Source: Nocardia albiluteola
Lineage (GTDB): Bacteria > Actinomycetota > Actinomycetes > Mycobacteriales > Mycobacteriaceae
Assembly: GCF_018860155.1 (NCBI RefSeq)
Contig: NZ_JAHKNI010000031.1
Span: 1 to 32,425, forward strand
Length of the DNA: 32,425 bases
Direction of reading: 5' to 3'
Shown: positions 1 to 8,685 of the stretch, in pieces
How the letters are laid out: the number at the start of each line of letters is the position of its first letter
Position numbering within the stretch: position 1 is the stretch's first letter
Program-made: the position numbers and the translations under genes
Notes under the pieces: generated by a model
What the model was told of the DNA's origin: nothing
Seen by the model: only the letters and a program-made list of their open reading frames with translations
Database searches by the model: none

Positions 1-3000
1 CCCGCACCACCACATTCGCGTCCAGGGCCTCGTTGACCCGGGCCACCGCCCGCGTGGCCAGCAGCGAATTACCGCCCAGGGCAAAGAAATCGTCGTCCAG
101 ACCCACCCGCTCGGCACCCAGCAGCCCTGCGAACACATCGGCGACCGCCTGCTCGATCGGCGTGCCAGGAGCACGGAATACCGCCGTGGCCCCGAGGAAT
201 TCGGGGGCCGGCAGCGCCCGGCGGTCGAGCTTCCCGTTCGGGGTGAGCGGCAAGGTCTCGAGCACGACGATCGCGTCCGGGATCATGTAGGAGGTGAGGA
301 ATCCGGCGACCCGGCGACGCAGCGCGGCCGGATCCAGCTCCGAGTCATCCTCGGGCACAACATAACCCACCAGACGATCGCCCGCGTGCTCGTCCGCACG
401 CACCACGACGACCGCCTGACTCACCCCCTCGCAGGAACCCAGCGCCGCCTCGATCTCACCGAGCTCGATCCGGAATCCGCGCAGCTGCACCTGCTGATCG
501 CCGCGCCCGGCGTACTCGAGCGCGGCCGCACCGTCGCGCCCGGCCCAGCGCCCGAGATCCCCGGTGCGGTACATGCGAGATCCCGGCTCCCCGAACGGAT
601 TCGCCACGAAGCGGGTCGCGGCCAGACCAGGCCGCCCCAGGTAGCCCCGCGTCACCTGCCCGCCCGCGACGTACATCTCCCCGGCCACGCCGACCGCCAC
701 CGGATGCAGGCGGTCGTCGAGAACATAGGCCGCCAGGCCCGGCAGGGCACGGCCGATCACGCTGGCGGGGTTGTCCGCGAGCCGGTCGTCCACCACCAGA
801 TGAGAGACGTGCACGGTGGTCTCGGTGATGCCGTACATGTTCACCAACTGGGGGGCATCCGAGGCGTGCCGGTCGTACCAGCGCCGCAGCTGCCGCAGAT
901 CCAGTGCCTCACCGCCGAAGACGACGTAGCGCAGGGCGAGTTTGCCCGCGCCGGAGTCGGTTTCCGCGCCCGTCTCGCGCGTGTGCGCGGTGCGGTCGGC
1001 CTCGGCGAGCTGATAGAACGCCGAGGGCGTCTGGTTCAGCACGGTGACCTGCTCGCGAATCAGCAACTCCCGGAACTCCTCCGGCGACCGCGACGTCAGG
1101 TAGTCCACGACCACCACGGTGCCGCCGGTGGCCAGCGCGCACCACAGCTCCCACACCGAGAAATCGAACGCGTAGGAGTGGAACAGCGTCCACACGTCGG
1201 TCTCGTCGAAATCGAACAGGGGCTGGGACCGGGCGAAGAGCTCGGCCACATTGGCGTGCGTCACCCCGACTCCCTTGGGCACGCCCGTCGAGCCCGAGGT
1301 GTAGATGACGTACGCCAGATTGCCGGGCCGCAGCGGAGAAATACGATCCGGATCCCCGATCACCGCGTCGTCGAACTCGTCGCAGTCCTCCAGCAGCAGC
1401 ACCGGAATGTCGCTGTCCGGCAATTCTTCCCGCGCCTGCTCGGTCGTGAGGATGCACGCCGGGGACGCGTCGGCGAGCATGAACTCCAGCCGCGCGGCCG
1501 GATACGAGGTGTCGATCGGCAGATAGCCGGCCCCCGCCGTCAGCACGCCCAGCAGCGCCACCGGCAGCTCGTGGGTCCGCGGCATCGCCACCGCCACCAG
1601 CGTTTCCGGCCCCGCGCCCCGGGCGATCAGCGCCCGCGCCACCCGATTCGCCCGGCGCTGCAGCTCGCCGAAGCTGAGCGCAGCGTCCCCGTGCCGGATG
1701 GCCACCGCGTCCGGGCGCCGCCGCACTTGCTCGGCAATCAGCTCGGGTAGCGTCACCGACGGGACCCGCGCGCTCGTCGAATTCCACGCGTGCAGCACCG
1801 ATTCTCGCTCACCCGGCGCGAGCACGTCGATGTCGCCGACCACCGCGCGGGGGTCCGCGACGACTGCAGCCAGGACCCGCTGGAATCGTTCCGCGATGTC
1901 GCGCACGGTGGCCGCGTCGAACAGGTCCGTCGCGTAGGTGAACGTCGCGGCCATGCCCTGCGCCGTGCCGCGCTCGTCGATCCGTTCCGCCAGGGTCAGC
2001 TGCAGATCGAATTTCGCCAGGGCGGTATCGAATTCGACCGCGGACACGGACAGATCCGGCAGCTCGAACCGCGGCTGCGCCATGTTCTGGAAGGTGAGTG
2101 CGACCTGGAAGAGCGGATGCCGCGCCGCCGAGCGCACCGGATCGAGCAGTTCCACCAGCCGCTCGAACGGAACATCCGCATGCCCGAACGCCTCGACATC
2201 GGCCCGGCGCACCGCGGCCAGCAACTCCTCGAAGGCGAGCGCGGGCTCGACCTGCGTCCGCAGCACCAGCGTGTTCACGAACATCCCGATCAGCTCGTCG
2301 AGCTGCGCCTCACCCCGCCCGGCGATCGGCGTGCCCACCGCGATGTCTCGCGCCCCCGACAACCGCGCCAGCAGCACCGTCAGCGCCGCGTGCACCACCA
2401 TGAATAGAGTCGAATTATGATCGTGCGCAACATTATTCAGTCCGGCGTGCACGTCCGCCGGGATCTCGAAACCGACGACGGCGCCCAGGGGCGACAACGC
2501 CGCGGGGCGCGGACGGTCCGTGGGCAGGTCCAGCTGTTCGGGTAGGTCCGCCAGCTCTCGGCGCCAGAATTCGACCTGCCTCGCCAGCAGCGACGCCGGA
2601 TCGTCCTCGGTGCCCAGCACCTCGCGCTGCCAGAGCGCGTAATCCGCGTACTGCACCTCCAGCGGCGCCCATTCCGGCTGCCCACCCCGGACCCGCTCCA
2701 GGTAGGCGGTCATCAGGTCCCGGGTCAGCGGGCCCATCGAAAAACCGTCCCCCGTAATGTGATGCACGACGCAAACCAGGACGAACTCCCCGTCCGCGGC
2801 GCTCAGGGACCCGCGCAGGGCATCGGCGTCAGCCTCCGGCACGGCGGTGCTCGCGCTCGACACTTCGATCTCCGCACCGGATCCGGTACCCGATGCCGCC
2901 GTATCGTCCACACCTGATGACGTGCCCTCTGGCGCAACGGGGAGGGCCCGTGAATCCGAGAGCTGCCCGATCCGTATCAGCCGCAACCGGACCGGCGGAG

Positions 3001-5197
3001 CCGCAGTGACATCGAAGCCCTCGGTCACCGCCCCCGCGACCAACTCCGGCACCCCGGCCTCATCGGCGTCGACCACCGAAAGCTCCGGCACCGCACGCAC
3101 ATCCGACACCGGCAACACCAACTGCTGGCCTTCGCCGTCGACCTCGGGATACACCGTGCGCAACACCTCGTGCCGCGCCACCACATCCCGCACCGCCGCA
3201 CGCAAAGCATCCACATCCAACCGGCCCGACAACCGCACCGCGACCGGAATATTGTTCACCGCACTACCCGGATCGAACCTGTTCAGGAACCACATCCGCT
3301 GCTGCGCATACGACAACGGCACCCGCTCGGGCCGCTCCATCGCCCGCAACCGCAGCCCCGCGGCCGAACCCGAATGCCGCTCGACATGCTCGGCGAATCC
3401 CGACACCGAAGACACCTCGAACAGCAGCTGCACCGGCACCCGCAGTCCCAGCGCCGCACCGATTCTGGCCACGGCCTGCGCCGCCAGCAGCGAGTTGCCG
3501 CCCAGTTCGAAGAAGTCGTCGTCGGCGCCCACGCGGCTCGAGATCCCGGCCGGACCGACGAGACCGGCGAACACGTCGGCGACGATCTCCTCGACCGGCG
3601 TCGAGGGCGCACGGAACTCCCGGGACGCGAACACCGGTTCGGGCAACCGCGCCCGGTCCAGCTTGCCGACGGGGGTCAGCGGAATCTCGTCCAGCGCCAT
3701 GATCGACGCCGGAATCATATGCGCGGGTAGCGATTCTGCCAGGAAGTCGGCAACCCGGCGGGTATCCACGGTAGCTCCGGCCCGCGGCAGCACATACGAC
3801 AGCAGCGCCGTCGTGCCCGCGGGCAGCGCGCGCCCGATCGTGACGGCGTAGTCGATATCGGGATGAGCGGTGAGCGCGTTGTCGATCTCGCCCAGCTCGA
3901 TCCGGAATCCGCGCACCTTCACCTGGAAGTCCGAGCGGCCCAGGTAGCCGATGGTTCCGTCGGATTCGTTGCGGCGCACCAGATCACCGGTCCGGTACAG
4001 GCGCAAGCCGGGCTCGAAGGGGCTGGCCACGAACCGCTCCGCGGTCAGGCCCGGACGCCCGAGATATCCCTGCGCCAGCGCGGGACCCGCGAGATACAAC
4101 TCGCCGATCACCCCGTCGGGCACCGGCCGCAGCCGCGAATCCAGCACGAAGGCGCCGACTCCCGCGATCGGCGTGCCGATCGTGATCGGTCCGCCCGCGA
4201 TCATCGCGGCGGTGGAGGTGGCCAGAATCGTCGCCTCGGTCGGGCCGTATCCGTTGTAGAACAAGCGATCCGGCCGCGCCCAGCGCTGCACCAGCTCGGG
4301 TCCGAAGGTATCGCCCGCGACTATGACGACCTCGAGGTCGTCCAGGCCCGTGGGATCGACCGATTCCAGCGCGCCGGGCGTGATCAGCATGTGCGTAACC
4401 CGCTCGCGCGCAATCAGGTCTGCCAGCTCGAACCCGCCGAACACCTTCGGCGGCGACACCACCAGCGTCGCACCCGAGGAGAACGCCAGCATCAACTCCA
4501 GCACGGACACATCGAAATTCGGCGAGCACACGTGCAGCACCCGCGAATCGCCGCTCACCCCATAATGTTCCCGCTCGGCGACCACGAGTGAACCGAGCCC
4601 GGCATGGGTGACCACGACGCCCTTGGGCCGTCCGGTCGAGCCGGAGGTGTAGATAACGTAGGCGGGATGTCCCTGCTGGATCGCACGAACCCGGTCGGCA
4701 TAGGACACCGGATGGCCCGCGTGCCCCGCGATCCTTTCGGCCGTCTCCGGGACGTCCAGCTCGAGCCACGGCACGCCGTCGCCCAGTACCGCACGATGCG
4801 CCGACATCGTGACGCCCAGCACCGCGCCGGAATCCGACACGATGTGCGCGATACGCTCCGCCGGATAGGACGGATCGACCGGCACATACGCCGCTCCGGT
4901 CTTGGCGATCGCCCAGACCGCGAGCACGGATTCGATCGAGCGGGCGATGCCCAGTGCCACGACGTCGCCGGCGCCGACCCCGTGCGCGATCAGCTCGCGC
5001 GCGAGCCGCGAGGATGCCTCGTCCAGCTCACGGTAGGTCAGCCGGCGCGTCGCGGAACCGTCACCGGCGGGATCGAACGAGATGGCCACCGAATCCGCCG
5101 AGGATTCCACCGCCGCCGTCAGCAACTGCCCGAACTGGACGACCGCCGACTTCCGGCGACGGGAGGTCCGTGGAGGGCGGCGCCCCCCGGTAGTCAT
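1..5197 (-). CDS. Non-ribosomal peptide synthetase, N-terminal part (A-T-C-A-T), runs off left edge
   Basis: The frame is open for 1732 codons with no stop before the edge, so the C-terminus is missing. Domain order by approximate residue: A1 60-515 (YTSGSTGRPKG near 180, NGYGPTEAT, PVGKLDR near 510), T1 with LGGNSLLA near 566, C 620-1050 (LSYAQQRMWFL near 625, HHITGDG near 807), A2 1080-1660 (YTSGSTGVPKG near 1297, PNGKLDRR near 1650), T2 with LGGNSLLA near 1706. It starts with an A domain, so it is probably the initiating synthetase of a peptide pathway. Aligning by eye to the GrsA pocket positions, A2 reads D-F-W-N-F-G-M-V-H-K, one change from the threonine code; A1 reads D-V-L-L-I-A-G-I-L-K, which I cannot assign. 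The ATG at 5197 is used; an in-frame GTG at 5203, seven bases after AAGG, is equally possible. No MbtH-like protein, thioesterase or transporter is in the window. The product is unknown. Confidence 0.95.
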   Translation of the reverse strand, partial: MTTGGRRPPRTSRRRKSAVVQFGQLLTAAVESSADSVAISFDPAGDGSATRRLTYRELDEASSRLARELIAHGVGAGDVVALGIARSIESVLAVWAIAKTGAAYVPVDPSYPAERIAHIVSDSGAVLGVTMSAHRAVLGDGVPWLELDVPETAERIAGHAGHPVSYADRVRAIQQGHPAYVIYTSGSTGRPKGVVVTHAGLGSLVVAEREHYGVSGDSRVLHVCSPNFDVSVLELMLAFSSGATLVVSPPKVFGGFELADLIARERVTHMLITPGALESVDPTGLDDLEVVIVAGDTFGPELVQRWARPDRLFYNGYGPTEATILATSTAAMIAGGPITIGTPIAGVGAFVLDSRLRPVPDGVIGELYLAGPALAQGYLGRPGLTAERFVASPFEPGLRLYRTGDLVRRNESDGTIGYLGRSDFQVKVRGFRIELGEIDNALTAHPDIDYAVTIGRALPAGTTALLSYVLPRAGATVDTRRVADFLAESLPAHMIPASIMALDEIPLTPVGKLDRARLPEPVFASREFRAPSTPVEEIVADVFAGLVGPAGISSRVGADDDFFELGGNSLLAAQAVARIGAALGLRVPVQLLFEVSSVSGFAEHVERHSGSAAGLRLRAMERPERVPLSYAQQRMWFLNRFDPGSAVNNIPVAVRLSGRLDVDALRAAVRDVVARHEVLRTVYPEVDGEGQQLVLPVSDVRAVPELSVVDADEAGVPELVAGAVTEGFDVTAAPPVRLRLIRIGQLSDSRALPVAPEGTSSGVDDTAASGTGSGAEIEVSSASTAVPEADADALRGSLSAADGEFVLVCVVHHITGDGFSMGPLTRDLMTAYLERVRGGQPEWAPLEVQYADYALWQREVLGTEDDPASLLARQVEFWRRELADLPEQLDLPTDRPRPAALSPLGAVVGFEIPADVHAGLNNVAHDHNSTLFMVVHAALTVLLARLSGARDIAVGTPIAGRGEAQLDELIGMFVNTLVLRTQVEPALAFEELLAAVRRADVEAFGHADVPFERLVELLDPVRSAARHPLFQVALTFQNMAQPRFELPDLSVSAVEFDTALAKFDLQLTLAERIDERGTAQGMAATFTYATDLFDAATVRDIAERFQRVLAAVVADPRAVVGDIDVLAPGERESVLHAWNSTSARVPSVTLPELIAEQVRRRPDAVAIRHGDAALSFGELQRRANRVARALIARGAGPETLVAVAMPRTHELPVALLGVLTAGAGYLPIDTSYPAARLEFMLADASPACILTTEQAREELPDSDIPVLLLEDCDEFDDAVIGDPDRISPLRPGNLAYVIYTSGSTGVPKGVGVTHANVAELFARSQPLFDFDETDVWTLFHSYAFDFSVWELWCALATGGTVVVVDYLTSRSPEEFRELLIREQVTVLNQTPSAFYQLAEADRTAHTRETGAETDSGAGKLALRYVVFGGEALDLRQLRRWYDRHASDAPQLVNMYGITETTVHVSHLVVDDRLADNPASVIGRALPGLAAYVLDDRLHPVAVGVAGEMYVAGGQVTRGYLGRPGLAATRFVANPFGEPGSRMYRTGDLGRWAGRDGAAALEYAGRGDQQVQLRGFRIELGEIEAALGSCEGVSQAVVVVRADEHAGDRLVGYVVPEDDSELDPAALRRRVAGFLTSYMIPDAIVVLETLPLTPNGKLDRRALPAPEFLGATAVFRAPGTPIEQAVADVFAGLLGAERVGLDDDFFALGGNSLLATRAVARVNEALDANVVVR

Positions 5198-5434
5198 CGG
5201 CACTACGACACCTTCCCCACCGTGCGGCGGACCTTCCATCTAAACAACCCAATGTCCGGTATATCCGTACACCTGTCCGGATGTTACCGAACTGCAAGTT
5301 TAATTTTGTACAGCCGACAGGGCGATACCAGGTGCGCATGATGCGGCCCGACCGGCGGAAATGGTTGTGTTGGGTGGTGTCGAACGGACCCCCTTCCCCG
5401 CGGTTGGGAGGCTCACCCAACCGCCGACACATCC
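5198..5434. promoter_or_regulatory. Divergent regulatory region between NRPS and MarR gene
   Basis: This 237-bp gap is more AT-rich than the flanking genes and holds no convincing ORF. It must contain the NRPS promoter on the minus strand, although I could not fix -35/-10 boxes with confidence. A direct repeat GTCCGG occurs at 5254-5259 and 5275-5280, 21 bp apart (two helical turns), flanking a TATATCCGTACA segment; this spacing suits a regulator bound on one face of the DNA. That role is inference. Confidence 0.4.
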
Positions 5435-5478
5435 TAAATTCCTGAGATAACAGAGATTTCTGTTATCTCAGGAATTTA
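5435..5478. promoter_or_regulatory. Perfect 20-bp inverted repeat, likely MarR-family operator
   Basis: Left arm 5435-5454 (TAAATTCCTGAGATAACAGA) and right arm 5459-5478 are exact reverse complements separated by GATT. It sits just upstream of the MarR-type gene and overlaps its predicted -35 box, the usual arrangement for autorepression. It also lies in the shared region with the divergent NRPS gene, so the same protein could control both. The repeat is seen directly; its role as operator is inferred. Confidence 0.75.
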
Positions 5479-5486
5479 TGTACAGT
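5458..5486 (+). promoter_or_regulatory. Candidate promoter of the MarR-type gene (leaderless)
   Basis: A TACAGT -10 box at 5481-5486 ends six bases before the ATG at 5493, and TTCTGT at 5458-5463 lies 17 bp upstream as a weak -35 inside the inverted repeat. The geometry predicts a transcript starting at or next to the ATG. The same TACAGT box precedes metG in this window. Confidence 0.45.
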
Positions 5487-5492
5487 GAGAGC

Positions 5493-5981
5493 ATGTCGCT
5501 TGATGATGAGCTCACCTTCGTCGACGGGATCGGACGGCACTTCGCACGCCAGAACGGGCTGCCCCCGATGACCGGACGAGTGATCGGCTGGTTGCTGATC
5601 TGCGATCCGGCGCAGCAGACCATCGCCGAAATGAGCGAGGCCCTGCGGGTGAGCCGCAGCGCGGTGGCCGCCGCGATCACACAGCTCGAAGAGTGGTCGT
5701 GGATCCAGCGTTCACGCGCGGCCGGGGAACGAGTGGATCGGATCAACCTCGACCCCACCATCTGGCTGCGCCTGCTCGACAAGAGCGAGGAATATCGTGC
5801 GCTCGGTGCGATCGCCCAGCGTGGACTCGACCTGCTGCACGAGGCATCCGACGCGCGCCGGGCCCGGCTGGCCGAGGCAGCTGCCTTCGCCGAATTCATC
5901 ACCGAGCGGATGCCCACGATCGCCACGGAATGGCAAGTTCGCCGGGACGAACTCCGCGCCTCGGGAACCCTCCCCACGTAA
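5493..5981 (+). CDS. GbsR/MarR-type transcriptional repressor
   Basis: A 162-residue winged-helix protein. The N-terminal FVDGIGRHFARQNGLPP followed by TGRVIGWLLICDP is typical of the GbsR branch of MarR regulators, followed by the recognition helix (LRVSRSAVAAAITQLEEW) and a wing with basic residues (RSRAAGERV). The C-terminal helices probably form the dimer interface. An upstream ATG at 5478 is in frame, but it overlaps the inverted repeat and lacks a ribosome site; the ATG at 5493 follows a TACAGT box by six bases, so I prefer a leaderless start there. The hydrolase gene follows on the same strand after 118 bp. It probably controls itself and the next two genes through the 5435-5478 repeat; the ligand is unknown. 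Confidence 0.85.
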   Translation: MSLDDELTFVDGIGRHFARQNGLPPMTGRVIGWLLICDPAQQTIAEMSEALRVSRSAVAAAITQLEEWSWIQRSRAAGERVDRINLDPTIWLRLLDKSEEYRALGAIAQRGLDLLHEASDARRARLAEAAAFAEFITERMPTIATEWQVRRDELRASGTLPT

Positions 5982-6099
5982 CGGGACCCCAATAAGCACC
6001 AGCTCACGGACACCCGATCGGTGCCCGCGATGCCCCATGCCCGAATCCGGGCTCCGACTGCCTGACCGCCAACACCCCGATGAACAAAGGAGATCCCCG

Positions 6100-7464
6100 A
6101 TGACCTTCGACCTTGCCGCTTGGCAAGAACGTCTCGACGAAATGTGCGCGACGTACCACATACCCGGCGCCTCGCTGGCGGTGCTGACCGACGGCACGAT
6201 CCACGAATTAGCCAGTGGCGTACTGAATTCCGCGACCGGCGTTGCTGTCACGACGGACTCGGTGTTCCTGTCCGGCTCGACCGCGAAGGTGTATACCGCC
6301 ACCCTTATCATGCAGCTGGCCGACGCCGGAAAGCTCGATTTGGACGCGCCTGTAGTGCAAATTCTGCCCGAATTCGCGACACCCGACGCGGACGCCACAC
6401 AGCGGATAACCATCCGTCAATTGCTGAGCCATACCGGCGGAGTCACCAATGACTTCAACTACGACTCGGGCCGGGGCGACGACTGTCTGGCCAAGTATGT
6501 CGCGGCTGCACGGACAGTGCCGCTGGACCTGCCACCCGGCACCGCCTATTCCTACGGCAGCCTCGGCTACGTCGTACTCGGCCGCATCATCGAAGTGGTC
6601 ACCGGATCGACATGGGACCGGGCGCTGGCTGACATGATCTTCACGCCGCTGGGTCTGCAGCGCTCGATGACGTTGCCGGAACAGGCACTTCGCTTCCGGG
6701 TAGCAATGGGACACACTACCGGTCCGAACCCCGAGCCCGCGTCGGCATGGGACGTCATGCCACGATCGGCCGGGCCGTATGGCAGGGTCATCGTCTCCGC
6801 CGCCGACATGGTGCGCTTGGCCCGCATGCACATTGATGGCGGCATCGCTTCCGACGGCACCCGATTGCTGTCGGCCGAGGCGGTGACAGCGATGCAACGA
6901 CGTCAGATCGACACCCCGGACAAGTGGACGATGTCCGCCGATGGCTGGGGGTTGGGGTGGGCGCTGTACGACTGGGACGGCATCACGGGATATGGACACG
7001 ACGGCAGCGCGGTCACCCAGCACTCCTATCTTCGCGTCGTCCCGTCCGCGGGCGTGGCCGTCGCCCTGCTGATCAACGGCGGCGAATTCACCCGGCTGTA
7101 CTCGACACTGGTCGGCCGGCTACTGACGGAACTGGCCGGAGTACGCATGCCCGCCCCATTCGCGCCGCCCGCGAACCCGCCCGCGGTCGATATGCAAGCC
7201 CTGGTCGGCGTCTACCAGAGGGAGGGCGTGCGGATCACCGTGGACGACAGCGACGGCCCTGCGCGCATTCGCTACGAATTCATCGATGGCATGAAAGGCC
7301 TCGCACCGGCCTTCGAGACGACGCTGACTCCCGTGTCGGACACCGTGTTCGCCGCCACCGGTGGCCCGGACGGCGAGGACTACACGCCCGTGGTCTTCGC
7401 CATCACAGCCGACGGCACCCCCTGCGTCTACGTCAGCATGCGGGCCACCCCCAAAATCGCCTGA
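6100..7464 (+). CDS. Serine hydrolase, class C beta-lactamase / penicillin-binding fold
   Basis: A 454-residue protein starting at an ATG preceded by AAAGGAGAT. The beta-lactamase-fold motifs are visible: nucleophile S60-T-A-K63 in GSTAK, Y152-G-S154 in place of the usual YxN, and H300-D-G302 in the position of the KTG/HxG motif. LLSHTGG and PGTAYSYGSLGYVVLGRIIE are typical of the esterase/D-aminopeptidase side of the family. After about residue 360 there is a separate C-terminal beta-rich domain of the kind attached to such hydrolases. There is no signal peptide, so it is probably cytoplasmic. Substrate unknown: beta-lactam, ester or D-amino-acid peptide are all possible. It sits 18 bp before a secreted-protein gene and behind the MarR-type regulator, suggesting one regulated operon. 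Confidence 0.88.
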   Translation: MTFDLAAWQERLDEMCATYHIPGASLAVLTDGTIHELASGVLNSATGVAVTTDSVFLSGSTAKVYTATLIMQLADAGKLDLDAPVVQILPEFATPDADATQRITIRQLLSHTGGVTNDFNYDSGRGDDCLAKYVAAARTVPLDLPPGTAYSYGSLGYVVLGRIIEVVTGSTWDRALADMIFTPLGLQRSMTLPEQALRFRVAMGHTTGPNPEPASAWDVMPRSAGPYGRVIVSAADMVRLARMHIDGGIASDGTRLLSAEAVTAMQRRQIDTPDKWTMSADGWGLGWALYDWDGITGYGHDGSAVTQHSYLRVVPSAGVAVALLINGGEFTRLYSTLVGRLLTELAGVRMPAPFAPPANPPAVDMQALVGVYQREGVRITVDDSDGPARIRYEFIDGMKGLAPAFETTLTPVSDTVFAATGGPDGEDYTPVVFAITADGTPCVYVSMRATPKIA

Positions 7465-7482
7465 TTCTCGATCGAGGAACTG

Positions 7483-8184
7483 ATGAAACTCCAGAAGTTT
7501 GTCCTGACCACCGCCTTCGCACTCACCGTGACAAGCGCCGGGACGGCGGCCGCCGATCCGGGGCCCGCAGCTGGCCGCGTCGCCTACACAGCACGCACCA
7601 CCGAGTCATCGGCGATCATCACCACCGACACCGGTTCACTGGCCGTCGACAATGGCGTATTCGAGGTCAAGGCCCCCAACGGTGTAACCCTCGCCGGTAC
7701 CAAATTATCTTTCCGCGTAGACGATTTCACCTTTCCAATCGACGCGCGGATCGACGGCCACACCGCGGTGCTGACACCTCGGCTCGAACCGAGCCGTGCG
7801 GTGTACCAGCCTGCCGCACTACCTTTCGAGGATTCCGCCAACTGGAAGAGCCCCTACGATCGTGAGACGGCCGCTTGGAATCGCTTGGTCAGCACGATCA
7901 GTGTCGGTGCGGTAGCCGGTACCCTGCTGGGCACCATCGGCGGCGCAGCCGCTGGCTGCGCCCTGGGTGCGATAGCGGGCGCGACGGTCGCCGCGGCCAC
8001 CATCGTCGGCCTGTTCGGACCGGTGCTGCCGATCGCCGTCGCCGGCTGCCTCGGTGGCATCGCCGCGCTCGGCGCGGTGGGTACGGTCGCGGGTGAGTTA
8101 CTGGTAACGGCTCCGATCGCTATCGCGGGGGCCGTTCAGTACTTCACGACCATCAATCAGCCCTTCACACGCCCGAACCGGTAA
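7483..8184 (+). CDS. Secreted protein with C-terminal glycine-zipper-like hydrophobic segments
   Basis: A 233-residue protein starting at an ATG with GAGGA five bases upstream. A signal peptide (MKLQKF then a hydrophobic core) ends at AAA-D near residue 25. Residues 30-110 are beta-rich, built around GVTLAGTKLSFRV and DARIDGHTAVLTPRL. From about residue 140 the chain is Gly/Ala-rich and hydrophobic, with GTLLGTIGGAAAGCALGAIAG and similar stretches, which could pack into or against a membrane. It resembles a group of uncharacterised exported proteins of Nocardia; that is recollection, not a search. Only 18 bp separate it from the hydrolase, so co-transcription is likely. Function unknown. Confidence 0.8.
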   Translation: MKLQKFVLTTAFALTVTSAGTAAADPGPAAGRVAYTARTTESSAIITTDTGSLAVDNGVFEVKAPNGVTLAGTKLSFRVDDFTFPIDARIDGHTAVLTPRLEPSRAVYQPAALPFEDSANWKSPYDRETAAWNRLVSTISVGAVAGTLLGTIGGAAAGCALGAIAGATVAAATIVGLFGPVLPIAVAGCLGGIAALGAVGTVAGELLVTAPIAIAGAVQYFTTINQPFTRPNR

Positions 8185-8213
8185 TAACGAGACTCGAATC
8201 TGGTGAGACGAAA

Positions 8214-8243
8214 GCGACCCGGAACCTACTGGTTCCGGGTCGC
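8214..8243 (-). terminator. Hairpin terminator behind tRNA-fMet
   Basis: A perfect 13-bp stem (8214-8226 with 8231-8243, arm GCGACCCGGAACC) with a four-base loop. Read on the minus strand it starts five bases after the tRNA CCA end and is followed by TTTCGTCT, a modest T run. It could also stop plus-strand transcripts from the upstream operon. Confidence 0.75.
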
Positions 8244-8248
8244 CTACT

Positions 8249-8325
8249 TGGTAGCGGGAACAGGATTTGAACCTGCGACCTCTGGGTTATGAGCCCAGCG
8301 AGCTACCGAGCTGCTCCATCCCGCG
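8249..8325 (-). tRNA. Initiator tRNA-fMet (CAU)
   Basis: A 77-nt cloverleaf with anticodon CAT in the loop CTCATAA. Initiator hallmarks are present: position 1 is C opposite a U at 72 and so unpaired, and the anticodon stem has three consecutive G:C pairs (CTGGG with CCCAG). The T-arm is GGTTCAAATCC and the CCA end is encoded at 8249-8251. It serves translation initiation, not elongation. Confidence 0.97.
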
Positions 8326-8336
8326 TCGTGATTACT

Positions 8337-8366
8337 ACCTTACATGAACCCCTCCGCCACACCGAA
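8337..8366 (-). promoter_or_regulatory. Candidate tRNA-fMet promoter
   Basis: On the minus strand a TAAGGT -10 box (8337-8342) ends 11 bases before the tRNA 5' end, and TTCGGT (8361-8366) lies 18 bp upstream as a weak -35. Plausible for a stable-RNA promoter but judged by eye only. Confidence 0.4.
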
Positions 8367-8685
8367 TCGCCAGGTCAGGCCTTGCGGACACGTGCTTGCT
8401 CCCCCGGAACCGGGGCATCGACGCCGTAGGTCTGCCGCGGAGCGCAGCCACCACATCGTGCAGGACGGCCTCGGCGCCGCCGGGGTGTTTCGGCGCACGG
8501 CCGAGTTGTACACCTCCGCAACGGATTCGCCCGCTGCCCGCCTCCACCGCGGATCGACTGATCGAATTGCGCCGCCGCACCGGGCACACCTTTCCGGTGC
8601 GGCGCGATCTCGGCGAGAGCCACACCGTACGAGGCGGTTTCGGACCGGTGGTGAATGTGCTCCGGATCACCGAGAAGCTGCGCGT

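Noticed and set aside
386..4591. Long plus-strand frames (386-1750, 2847-3851, 3863-4591) opposite the NRPS
   Set aside because: They lie antisense to intact A, T and C domains and have compositionally biased translations; shadows of high-GC coding.
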